From positions 620,001 to 684,000 of the forward strand of contig NZ_JANARS010000001.1 in assembly GCF_024199985.1 (NCBI RefSeq): a stretch of 64,000 bases of DNA, given 5' to 3'. The translations under genes were made by a program, and so were the position numbers. This DNA is from Nocardioides pinisoli. Its GTDB lineage: Bacteria; Actinomycetota; Actinomycetes; Propionibacteriales; Nocardioidaceae. Within the stretch, counting starts at the first letter, position 1. Each line of letters begins with the position of its first letter. The notes beneath the pieces are model-generated. The model saw only the letters and a list, made by a program, of their open reading frames with translations. It was not told the DNA's origin and ran no database searches. Positions 16,896 through 24,913 of this stretch are shown here, in pieces.

Positions 16896-17903
16896 TCAGC
16901 CGAGGCGGTCGCGCAGGTCGGAGGGACGGCCTGGCTGCCCGTCGGCGGGCTCGACGACCAGGCGGGGGCGTCCGGCCTCCGCGTCCGCGAGGTCGCGGGC
17001 GGCGCGATAGGCCTGGGCCTGCTCGCGCTGGGCCACGGCCTCGGCGTCGCGCATCTCGACCTTGGCCCCGTCGAGCTCGCGGTGCAGCGCCTGCACCTTG
17101 GCGGCCTGGGCCTGGATGTCGTCGGACGGCGCCTCGGCGACCACGAGCTCCTCGAGGCGTCCGAGCGCGGTCTGCTCCCGGCGCCTCAGCACGTCGACGG
17201 TGTCGCGGGCGGCCTCGGCGGCATCGCCCGCCTGCACGGCCTCGAGGGCCTCCTCCGCGGCCTCGCGCCGCAGCTCGCCGAAGCGCACCTGGTTGGCCCC
17301 GGCGGGGACGAGCCTGGCCCGGTCCTTGTCGGGGTGCACGCCGGCGTGCTCGGCCAGCGCCTTGACGAGCTCGCGCGTGGCGGCTCGGCGGGCGTCGCGC
17401 AGCTCGATCTTGGTCTCGAAGCACGCCTGGTAGGCCTTCCAGTCGGCCTCCCACGCGTCGGCCTGCTTCTGCGTGGCGTCACCGGGAAGGGTCTCGACCG
17501 GCGGCCAGATGCGGTTGTCGCGCACCTCGAGGCCCTTGCTGACGGCGAGGTCACGGAGCTGCTCGAGGCCCTCGCGGTGACGGCGCAGCACGTCGGAGTA
17601 GGCGTTGATCGCCCGGCCGAGGCCGCGGAGGTTGTCGCGGACGGTCGCCGACTCCTCGTGGCGGCGGCCGGCCCGGTCACGGAGCGTGTCGGCCGCCTCA
17701 CCGGCGAAGACCTCCTCCGACAGGGTGGAGGTGCGCTCGAAGGCGTCGACGGCGAGCTCGACCTTGGCCGCGAGCCGGCGAACGGAGTCGCCGTAGGAGT
17801 CGACCGCGCCGGGCTCGAGCCAGTGGTAGTGGCAGCCGATCGGGTCACCGAACCGGAGCTTGTCCTCCTGGGTCTCGATGGCGTCGACCACGACCCGGGT
17901 CAT
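16896..17903 (-). CDS. Coiled-coil protein paired with a WXG100-like gene
   Basis: The 335-residue product is almost entirely predicted helix, rich in Glu, Arg and Ala. Its N-terminal 110 residues have the size and heptad pattern of the ESX/WXG100-like helical hairpins found in type VII secretion substrates. The rest is coiled coil (about 180-310), with no catalytic motif or toxin domain that I recognise. The ATG is in an ATGA overlap with the upstream 99-residue gene, so the two are coupled and probably form a complex. Related pairs sit upstream of toxin genes in other actinobacteria, but no toxin follows here. The family remains unassigned. Confidence 0.6.
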   Translation of the reverse strand: MTRVVVDAIETQEDKLRFGDPIGCHYHWLEPGAVDSYGDSVRRLAAKVELAVDAFERTSTLSEEVFAGEAADTLRDRAGRRHEESATVRDNLRGLGRAINAYSDVLRRHREGLEQLRDLAVSKGLEVRDNRIWPPVETLPGDATQKQADAWEADWKAYQACFETKIELRDARRAATRELVKALAEHAGVHPDKDRARLVPAGANQVRFGELRREAAEEALEAVQAGDAAEAARDTVDVLRRREQTALGRLEELVVAEAPSDDIQAQAAKVQALHRELDGAKVEMRDAEAVAQREQAQAYRAARDLADAEAGRPRLVVEPADGQPGRPSDLRDRLG

Positions 17904-18199
17904 GGCTTCACCTGGTCGAGCCTGGCGGCGACGGTGGCGGCCTCGCCCACCATGAGGTCGAGCTCGTCGAAGTCGATGATCGAGTCGTCGATGGCGCCGG
18001 CGAGCGTGCGGCACTTCCTGGCGACCTGCTCGGCGTCGTCGACCAGGCTGCGGACCCCCTCGACCAGGAGGTCGCGCCAGGGGAAGTCGTCGGCGGGGTG
18101 GTCGATGTCGCCGAGCGCGGACCTCAGGTCCTCGCGGGCGGAGTCGAGCTCCTCCTTGGCGCCGCGCAGCGCCCGCTGGTTGATCGCGATCGGCCTCAT
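17900..18199 (-). CDS. Small WXG100-like helical protein
   Basis: The 99-residue product is predicted to form two long helices around the central loop DHPADDFPWRD (about 42-52), the size and layout of WXG100 or related small type VII substrates, although a strict W-x-G motif is missing. It lies immediately before, and overlaps, the larger coiled-coil gene. The ATG at 18199 was chosen because upstream codons give an Arg-rich sequence unlike the rest. Function is inferred only from size and arrangement. Confidence 0.6.
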   Translation of the reverse strand: MRPIAINQRALRGAKEELDSAREDLRSALGDIDHPADDFPWRDLLVEGVRSLVDDAEQVARKCRTLAGAIDDSIIDFDELDLMVGEAATVAARLDQVKP

Positions 18200-18310
18200 G
18201 GCGTCCTTCTGCCCCGATCGACGACGCCGAAACCAGAAGTCGTGGAACTGTGAACTACGGGCCCGCCCGGTCCGCACCGGAGGCCCGTACGCCGTCGGCG
18301 GCGGCGCGCG

Positions 18311-19099
18311 TCAGACGTGGCCGCTGAGCTGTGCCATCCGCAGCTCGAGCCGGCCGAGGAGGTCGCTGCACGCCTTCTCCGGCATCGCCGAGCGCTTGTC
18401 GCCGCCGCGGGAGCAGACGGGGAGCACGTCGATCGACAGCTTGGCACCGCCGGCGAGCGCGCGCAGCTCGTCGAGCTTGTCCCCGAAGGGCGTGCCGCTG
18501 CCGGGGGAGTAGTAGCGCACGGCGGCGTCGACGTCGTCGGCGAAGAGGTCGGCCTTCGTGACCGCGACGACCAGCCACGTCGGCCGGTCGCGGCGCACGG
18601 CCATGCTCGCGATCCGGTGCGAGGTGATCGCCCAGTCCTCGAGCTCCGCCGCCAGCTGCTCCTCGCGGGTGGCGAGAGCCGTGCCGGTGGTGCCGCCCGT
18701 GCGTCGCGGGGTGGCGTGGCCCCAGGCGACGACGTGCAGCACGCCGTCGACGGGCTCGTCGTGGAAGACCTCGTCGAGCGCGCCGAGCCGGGTGGCGGCG
18801 TTCTCGCCCGGGACGACGCGGAAGCGGTAGCCGCGCAGCCGCGCGTTGCGACGCGTACGACGCTCCATGACCGCCGAGCCCACGTCGGCCCCGGCTGCCG
18901 ACTCCGCGCTCGCCCGCTTGGAGAGCCGGTCCGCGAGCCGGGTCTTGCCGACGCCGGTCATCCCGGTCACGGCAACCGTCGGGTAGCGGTGCCGGAGCAG
19001 GCGCGAGGCGCGCTCGGGAGCCTGGGAGAGCGCGGCGAGCGCACCTCCGGCGAGGGTCGTGCCGATGGCGGCCTTGCCGTGTCGCAACGGTGACTGCAT
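18311..19099 (-). CDS. P-loop GTPase (YfjP/Era-like)
   Basis: The 262-residue protein has a P-loop GMTGVGKT at residues 46-53 and a VTKADL motif (the NKxD-type guanine-specificity loop) near residue 178. It has the general layout of small Era/HflX-like GTPases, with Trp and His residues in the switch region (VVAWGHAT). An N-terminal hydrophobic, Ala/Gly-rich stretch (10-25) could touch the membrane. It is divergent from the membrane-anchored gene at 19225. Cellular role unknown. Confidence 0.7.
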   Translation of the reverse strand: MQSPLRHGKAAIGTTLAGGALAALSQAPERASRLLRHRYPTVAVTGMTGVGKTRLADRLSKRASAESAAGADVGSAVMERRTRRNARLRGYRFRVVPGENAATRLGALDEVFHDEPVDGVLHVVAWGHATPRRTGGTTGTALATREEQLAAELEDWAITSHRIASMAVRRDRPTWLVVAVTKADLFADDVDAAVRYYSPGSGTPFGDKLDELRALAGGAKLSIDVLPVCSRGGDKRSAMPEKACSDLLGRLELRMAQLSGHV

Positions 19100-19224
19100 G
19101 GCCCCATCCTGTCCGACGGGGGGGTGGACGGCCGACCAGCCGACCGGGTGACTTGGTGCCGCAACCGCCCGTCCCCGACAATGGCGAGGTCGCACTCCCA
19201 CCCGAAAGGCCGGTCCCCACCCAC

Positions 19225-19755
19225 ATGGACACCGAGAACCGCCCCGTCCTGACCGGGCTGGTCGCCCTGGTCGGCGTCGCCGTGGCCATCGGCCTGCTGG
19301 GAGGCCTCGCCGTCCTCGTCGGGGTCAAGGCCACCGGCATCGGCGGGAGCGCCGAGTCGAGCGACGAGCCCAGCACGTCGGCGACCTTCCGGCTTCCCCG
19401 GCCGAGCGAGACCAGCACCGAGACCGCGCCCGAGCAGGCGACGGAGCCCAGCCCGGGCACCGAGCCCACCTCGGAGGCGCCGGCCGAGGGCATCTCGCTG
19501 TCGGCGGCGCAGCAGTCGGTGAGCCCGATGCAGCAGATCGGCCTGACCGGCACCTACCAGGCCGGGGAGGGCTCGGTCCTGCAGGTGCAGCGGATGGAGG
19601 ACGGCGCGTGGGCCGACTTCCCGGTGACGATGTCGGTCAGCGGCGGCACCTTCGCGACGTACGTCCTGACCGGCCGCACCGGTCCCAACAAGTTCCGCGT
19701 GGTGGACACCGACTCCGAGGTCGTGTCCAACGAGGTGACGGTCACCGTCGGCTGA
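19225..19755 (+). CDS. Membrane-anchored hypothetical protein with Ser/Thr/Glu/Pro linker
   Basis: The 176-residue product has a short cytoplasmic N terminus, one membrane segment (about residues 8-35), and a 50-residue low-complexity linker rich in Ser, Thr, Glu and Pro. A C-terminal domain of about 85 residues ends in beta strands (FRVVDTDSEVVSNEVTVTVG) and looks Ig- or fibronectin-like. It probably displays this domain outside the cell. Its last 14 bases overlap the end of the convergent MFS gene. No known family was recognised. Confidence 0.65.
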   Translation: MDTENRPVLTGLVALVGVAVAIGLLGGLAVLVGVKATGIGGSAESSDEPSTSATFRLPRPSETSTETAPEQATEPSPGTEPTSEAPAEGISLSAAQQSVSPMQQIGLTGTYQAGEGSVLQVQRMEDGAWADFPVTMSVSGGTFATYVLTGRTGPNKFRVVDTDSEVVSNEVTVTVG

Positions 19756-20965
19756 GCGCCGCCCGGGCGAGGTCCACCTGCCGGGTCCAGTGACCCACCC
19801 AGCCGGCTCCCACCAGGCCGAGCACGCCGACGGTCACGCACGCGACCGCCAGCGGGGCGACCGCGGCCACCGCGCCGACCAGCAGCGGTCCGCCGGTGTT
19901 GCCGATGTCGCCGCAGAGCCGCCAGGCCCCGAGGAACTGCGCCCTGCCGTCGTGCGGCGCCGCGTCGGCCCCGAGCGTCATCACGATGCCGGAGCCGAGG
20001 CCGTTGCCGCAGGCGATGAGCGCCATGACCAGCGCGACCGCGACGGCGCTGGTCGCGAGGGGGAGGAGCAGGCACGCCACGGCCATCGACAGCACGACCG
20101 GGACGGCGACGACCATCCGGCCACGCGTGTCCATCAGCCACCCCCCGGGCCACATGAACGCCACGTCCAGCGCCGCGGCCCCGGCGAAGATGAGGCTGGT
20201 CGTCGACGCCGACAGCCCGATGTGGTCGGCCCACAGGGGCAGCAGGCTGAGTCGCAGCGAGCGGCTCGCCCCGAGGACCACCACGGCCGTGCCCAGGGTG
20301 GCCAGCAGGCGGCGGTGCGCGGCGATGACCGTCCACACGCCCAGGTGCCCGCTCGCCCGCGCCGCCGCGCGCTTCTCCTCGCCCAGGTCGGGCATGGCGG
20401 CGGCGAGCAGGGAGGCGAGCACCGACATCCCGGCGCCGAGCCAGAACACGCTGGTCAGGTCCGAGACGGCGATCAGCCCGGCCCCGATGAGCGGGCCGAC
20501 CAGCACCCCCACGCGGTAGGAGCCGCCGAGCAGCGACATCGCCCGCGCCCGGTGACTCGCGGGGACCACGTCGATCATGAAGCCCTGCCGGGCGATGAGG
20601 AACAGCGTCCAGCACACCCCGCTGAGCAGGACGCCCGCCGCGAGCCCCAGGACCGAGTCGGTCAGCGCCGCGAACACCATCGCGCAGGCGTCGACGAGCC
20701 CCGCCGCCACCAGCGCACGCCGCTCCCCGATCCGCGCGATCAGGGCGCCCGACGGCAGGCTCGCGACGAGCTGCCCCACCCCGAGCAGGGCGACGATCGC
20801 GGCGGCGACGCTCACGTCGGCCCCGAGGTCGCGCGCCCGCAGCGCGAGCACGGGCAGCATCGCGCCGTGGCCGATCGCGGAGACGATCGAGGGGCCGTAC
20901 GCCACGAGCCAGATGTCGCGGAAGCGGAACGTGACGTCCCCCGGCCCACCGCTCACCGGGTGCAC
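19742..20965 (-). CDS. MFS transporter
   Basis: The 407-residue product has 12 hydrophobic segments and an MFS motif A-like loop (GALIARIGERRALV) after the second segment. It fits the general sugar/drug efflux branch. The GTG start at 20965 is the first plausible one; it faces the DabB-DabA fusion gene across a 91-bp divergent region. The 3' end overlaps the convergent neighbour by 14 bp. Substrate not predictable. Confidence 0.85.
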   Translation of the reverse strand: MHPVSGGPGDVTFRFRDIWLVAYGPSIVSAIGHGAMLPVLALRARDLGADVSVAAAIVALLGVGQLVASLPSGALIARIGERRALVAAGLVDACAMVFAALTDSVLGLAAGVLLSGVCWTLFLIARQGFMIDVVPASHRARAMSLLGGSYRVGVLVGPLIGAGLIAVSDLTSVFWLGAGMSVLASLLAAAMPDLGEEKRAAARASGHLGVWTVIAAHRRLLATLGTAVVVLGASRSLRLSLLPLWADHIGLSASTTSLIFAGAAALDVAFMWPGGWLMDTRGRMVVAVPVVLSMAVACLLLPLATSAVAVALVMALIACGNGLGSGIVMTLGADAAPHDGRAQFLGAWRLCGDIGNTGGPLLVGAVAAVAPLAVACVTVGVLGLVGAGWVGHWTRQVDLARAALSRR

Positions 20966-21043
20966 GCTATCCGGTGATCAGCACGCGCGGTCGTCCGCAC
21001 CGTCCAGAAAATAAGCACTTGAAAGCGCGAAGCCAAATTCGTG

Positions 21044-21049
21044 TACTGT
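21044..21049 (+). promoter_or_regulatory. -10 hexamer TACTGT with upstream TTGAAA, leaderless start
   Basis: TACTGT ends seven bases before ATG 21057, and TTGAAA (21019-21024) lies 19 bases upstream as a possible -35. The same -10 hexamer precedes the retron at 33502. The surrounding 50 bp are markedly richer in A/T than the genes. Confidence 0.55.
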
Positions 21050-21056
21050 GCAACGC

Positions 21057-24000
21057 ATGTCTTCCATCGTCCGCGTCCACCGCGTGCTGCTCCTGCTGAC
21101 CGCAACCGTCGCGCTCCTGCTCGCGCTCCAGCTGTCGACCTCGCTGCTCGACGGCACGTGGGCGTCCGCCGACGGGGCCGGGTCCGTCACCGCCCGCCTG
21201 GTGCTGGCGTTGTTCGTCAGCATGCTCGGAAGCACGGTCGCGGCCTACGCAGCCACCAACCTGCGCGGTCAGCAGCGACAAGGACGGTTCGCCCTGCTGC
21301 TGCTGGTCGTCGTCGCGGGTCTGCTCGTCATGGTCGGCTCACCCTCGCTGCTCGGGGCCGCGATCGGGTGGAGCGCGAGCGGCTGGGCGCTGGCGGGCCT
21401 GGTGGCGCACCGCGACGACGCGTCGGCTCGGCGCGCGTCCCGGCTGATCCGGCGGCGCTTCCTCGTGGGCGACGCCGCCATCTGGTCCGCGGCGCTGGTC
21501 CAGGTGCTGGGTGGGGACCCGCGAGCCGTGGGCGTGCTCCTGGCGGTCGCCTGCGTGGTCCGATGCGCCCTCGTGCCGGCCCAGCGGTGGCTCCCCGAGA
21601 CCGCCGAGGCGCCCTCGCCGGTCTCGGCGCTCCTGCACGCCGGTGTCGTCAACGGCGGAGCGGCCGTGGGCCTCCTGCACTGGCAGGTCCTGGGCTCCGG
21701 TCAGGCGGCCCTGCTGGTCCTGCTGCTCGCCGGCGGTGCCTCCGTCGTGCTGGCGACGTCCGCTGCCCGGATGCGTGCCGACGTCAAGGGAAAGCTCGCC
21801 GCGTCGACGTCGGCTCAGATGGGCCTGGTCGCCGTCCAGCTCGGTCTGGGCCTGACCGCGGCGGCGTTCGTGCACCTCCTGGGTCACGGCGCCTGGAAGG
21901 CCTGGCTCTTCCTGCGTGCCGGCGGCTCCCCGGCACGAGCCGTCCCCGCCCGCCGGGGCGAGGTCACCCGAGGCGCCGTCGTGCTCGCCGCGGTGGTCGC
22001 CCTCGCCGCGGTCGTCGTGCCGGGAGTGGTGATCGGCGTGACGTTGGACGTGCCGGGTCCCCTCGGGTTCGCCGCCGTGCTGGTCGGGGTCGTGGCGGCG
22101 GTCGGGGTGGTCGAGGCGCTGCGGACCACGCGCGCGTCCGCACGCCTCCGGGGAGTGGCTCTGCTTGCCGTGGTCGGCGGGTCGCTGGGCTACGTGACCG
22201 CTCTCGCGGTGGTGGACCGCGCGCTGCACGACTGGTTCCCGGTCGCCTCGGCATGGACGCCGTCGGGATGGACGGTGCCGGTGGCGGTGGCGGGCGCCGT
22301 CGTGCTCGCAGCCTCCTCCTCCGCCCGGTTGCGCCCCGACAGCGCCACGCCGGTCGCGACCGCGGTGGCGGCGACCCTGCTGCCCCCCGGCGCGCGAGTG
22401 CGCGGGAGGCTGTCCGTGGAGGAGCGGCCGCTCCCCGCCCTGGAGCTCGGCGGACTCCCCGCGCACCGGATCGACGTGGTGGTCCGCCTGGCGGCGCTCG
22501 CGGTCGCGCCGGCCTGGCCGGTGCGCACCATGGTCGCGGCCAACCCGATGGCGGGGCTGGAGCACCTCGACGTCGAGGAGGCGGCCGACGTCGTCCGGCG
22601 GATGCACGGACGTGACCCGCGCCCGAGCCTCGACCTGTTCCTGGACCTCCACGCCAGGGGCGTCATCACCGATCAGGCCCTGGCGCGGGCGAGCGAGGAG
22701 TGCATCGAGGGTGACGCCGAGGCGCGCGTGCCGGCGCGGGTCGAGGACGTGGTGGCTGCGTCGCGCTCCTGGCGGGAGCGCGGCGACGAGGGCGAGCCGC
22801 TCCGGCTGCGAGCCTGCGACGTCTCCCGTCCTCGCCGGGCGGTCGGTCGGCCGCTGGGTGAGATCCTCGACGTGCAGGCGGCGGCGTGGGCCGCGCGGGC
22901 GTGGCGCACCTCGCCCCAGCCCGACCGTGCGCAGGTGGATCCCTGGACCCTGTGGCGCGCCTCGGCCGCGCACCGGGCCTACGACAGTGCCTGTGGCGTG
23001 CGGGGCGCCAGCCGCTGGGTGCGGTCCCTGCCCGTCGACCCGGCCGAGGCAGTCCTGGCGATGTGGCCCCGGGCTCGCGCGCTGGCCGGGGAGGTCGACG
23101 CCTACTCCTACCTCGCGTCCCTCCTCGCCGCTGGCCAGGGCTGGGCCGCCCACGCGGCGTGGCGCAGCCGGCAACGGGGCGACGCGCTGCCGCTGGTGCA
23201 GCTGGTCGCCCTGCGCATGGCGCTCGACGTCCTCCTCGCCGAGGCCGGCGGCAGTCCCGGACCTCGGCGGCCACCTCGCGTCGACGATCCCGCTCACCGC
23301 GAGCGCGCGGACCTGGTGTCGGTCTGGCAACGGGCCCTCGACGTGAGCGCCCGCGACGGGCTGGTGCGAGCCCTGCAGGCCCGCGGCGCGGACGCCGAAC
23401 CTGAGGGCGAGGCGGCCCGGCCGGTCGCGGTCCAGTCCGTGTGGTGCATCGACGCCAGGTCGGAGCGCCCGCGTCGCGCGCTCGAGCAGGCCGGCGGGCA
23501 CGAGACCTTCGGCTTCGCGGGGTTCTTCGGCGCCGCCCTGCGCCACTACGACGCGGACGGGCGCGTCACCGACCGGTGTCCCGGGTTGTTGTCGCCGACC
23601 GCCTCCACCTACGAGATCCCGACGCCCCTCGGCGCCGGCGCGACGGCGCACCGGGTCGTGACGGGCGTCGGCCAGCACCCGGCAGCCGCCTTCGCCTTCG
23701 CCGAGATGTCGGGCCTGCCCGCCCTCGGGGCCGCCGTGGCGGCGACCGCGGCACCCGCGACGTGGCGCCGGGCCGCCCGCCGTCTTCTGGGCACGGACGT
23801 TCCTCGCCCACGGCCCGTCCAGGGTCCGCCCCTCGACGTCGCGGTCGACGCCGCGATCGGCATGCTGCGCAGCACCGGGATCGGCGTCCCGGCCGGAGGT
23901 CTCCTGGTGCTCGTGGGGCACGGGTCCAGCACGGAGAACAACGCCTTCGCCTCGGCGTACGACTGCGGGGCGTGCGGCGGCACGCCCGGCGCCGTGAACG

Positions 24001-24902
24001 CGACCGTGATGGCGCGCGCGCTCAACGACCCCGCGGTGCGCCTGCGCATGGCCGAGCGGGGACTCGCCGTCCCCGCGGGCCTGCATGTCGTGGCGGCGGA
24101 GCACGACACGACCGCCGACACCCTCGTGCTGCTCCGCGAGCAGCACGAGACGGCGGAGCTGCGCGCGCTCCTCGACCGCGTCCAGCGTGACCTGGACCGG
24201 GCGGGTGAGGTCGTGCGGGGGCAGCGGGCGCCACACCTGCCGGACGCCGGACGTCCGGCGCACCGGCGGGCGATCACGGATCGGGCGGCCGACTGGTCCG
24301 AGCCGATGCCGGAGTGGGGCCTGGCAGGCAACCTGGCGCTGGTCGTCGGTCCGCGGTCAATGACCTCGCGGCTCGACCTGGGTGGGACAGCCTTCCTCCA
24401 CTCCTACGATGCCTCGACCGATCCCGACGGGGACGTGCTCGAGCAGCTGATGACCGGTCCGGTGCTCGTGACGCAGTGGATCAACGCGCAGTACTACGCC
24501 TCGGCGGCCGCGCCCGGCCTCTTCGGCGCCGGGGACAAGACCACCCACAACGCGGTGGGGGACGTCGGCGTCATCACCGGCGCGCACGGCGACCTGCGCC
24601 TCGGCCTGCCGTGGCAGGCGGTGGCGAGCAGGGACCCCGGGGCGCCCGACAGCGACAGCACGGGCCTGCGACACCTGCCGGCCCGGCACCTGGTGGTCGT
24701 CGCTGCCGCGCCCACACGGGTGCTGGACGTCGTACGTCGTCACGTGGCGCTGCGGCAGGCGGTGGGCAACGGCTGGATGCAGCTCATCGCCGTTCCACCG
24801 GGAGGAGGGCCGCTGCTCGAGCTGGGCCGCGACCTGGGGTGGCGCGCGTGCCCGCCGCTCCCCGGCCCGGTGCGGCTGGAGGATGTCCGTGGTCGCGCCT
24901 AG
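21057..24902 (+). CDS. Fused DabB-DabA inorganic carbon (DAC) transporter
   Basis: The 1281-residue product joins two proteins that are usually separate. Residues 1 to about 440 form a polytopic membrane domain of the complex-I NuoL/antiporter type (DabB), with SPVSALLHAGVVNGG and LLGHGAWKAWLFLRAG motifs. Residues from about 470 on are DabA (UPF0753/DUF2309), a beta-carbonic-anhydrase-like zinc protein. Its ligands are Cys797 and Asp799 in CIDARSE, His955 in GHGSSTENNAF and Cys970; the Cys-x-Asp pair and 15-residue His-Cys spacing equal those of characterised DabA. DAC couples cation flow to one-way CO2 hydration and bicarbonate trapping. ATG 21057 is preferred to GTG 21048. Confidence 0.92.
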   Translation: MSSIVRVHRVLLLLTATVALLLALQLSTSLLDGTWASADGAGSVTARLVLALFVSMLGSTVAAYAATNLRGQQRQGRFALLLLVVVAGLLVMVGSPSLLGAAIGWSASGWALAGLVAHRDDASARRASRLIRRRFLVGDAAIWSAALVQVLGGDPRAVGVLLAVACVVRCALVPAQRWLPETAEAPSPVSALLHAGVVNGGAAVGLLHWQVLGSGQAALLVLLLAGGASVVLATSAARMRADVKGKLAASTSAQMGLVAVQLGLGLTAAAFVHLLGHGAWKAWLFLRAGGSPARAVPARRGEVTRGAVVLAAVVALAAVVVPGVVIGVTLDVPGPLGFAAVLVGVVAAVGVVEALRTTRASARLRGVALLAVVGGSLGYVTALAVVDRALHDWFPVASAWTPSGWTVPVAVAGAVVLAASSSARLRPDSATPVATAVAATLLPPGARVRGRLSVEERPLPALELGGLPAHRIDVVVRLAALAVAPAWPVRTMVAANPMAGLEHLDVEEAADVVRRMHGRDPRPSLDLFLDLHARGVITDQALARASEECIEGDAEARVPARVEDVVAASRSWRERGDEGEPLRLRACDVSRPRRAVGRPLGEILDVQAAAWAARAWRTSPQPDRAQVDPWTLWRASAAHRAYDSACGVRGASRWVRSLPVDPAEAVLAMWPRARALAGEVDAYSYLASLLAAGQGWAAHAAWRSRQRGDALPLVQLVALRMALDVLLAEAGGSPGPRRPPRVDDPAHRERADLVSVWQRALDVSARDGLVRALQARGADAEPEGEAARPVAVQSVWCIDARSERPRRALEQAGGHETFGFAGFFGAALRHYDADGRVTDRCPGLLSPTASTYEIPTPLGAGATAHRVVTGVGQHPAAAFAFAEMSGLPALGAAVAATAAPATWRRAARRLLGTDVPRPRPVQGPPLDVAVDAAIGMLRSTGIGVPAGGLLVLVGHGSSTENNAFASAYDCGACGGTPGAVNATVMARALNDPAVRLRMAERGLAVPAGLHVVAAEHDTTADTLVLLREQHETAELRALLDRVQRDLDRAGEVVRGQRAPHLPDAGRPAHRRAITDRAADWSEPMPEWGLAGNLALVVGPRSMTSRLDLGGTAFLHSYDASTDPDGDVLEQLMTGPVLVTQWINAQYYASAAAPGLFGAGDKTTHNAVGDVGVITGAHGDLRLGLPWQAVASRDPGAPDSDSTGLRHLPARHLVVVAAAPTRVLDVVRRHVALRQAVGNGWMQLIAVPPGGGPLLELGRDLGWRACPPLPGPVRLEDVRGRA

Positions 24903-24905
24903 GCT
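24900..24905 (+). promoter_or_regulatory. -10 hexamer TAGGCT, leaderless start
   Basis: TAGGCT spans the stop codon of the DabB-DabA gene and ends eight bases before the GTG at 24914. The M3 peptidase may thus have its own promoter inside the upstream gene's end. Confidence 0.45.
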
Positions 24906-24913
24906 GCGTGGTC

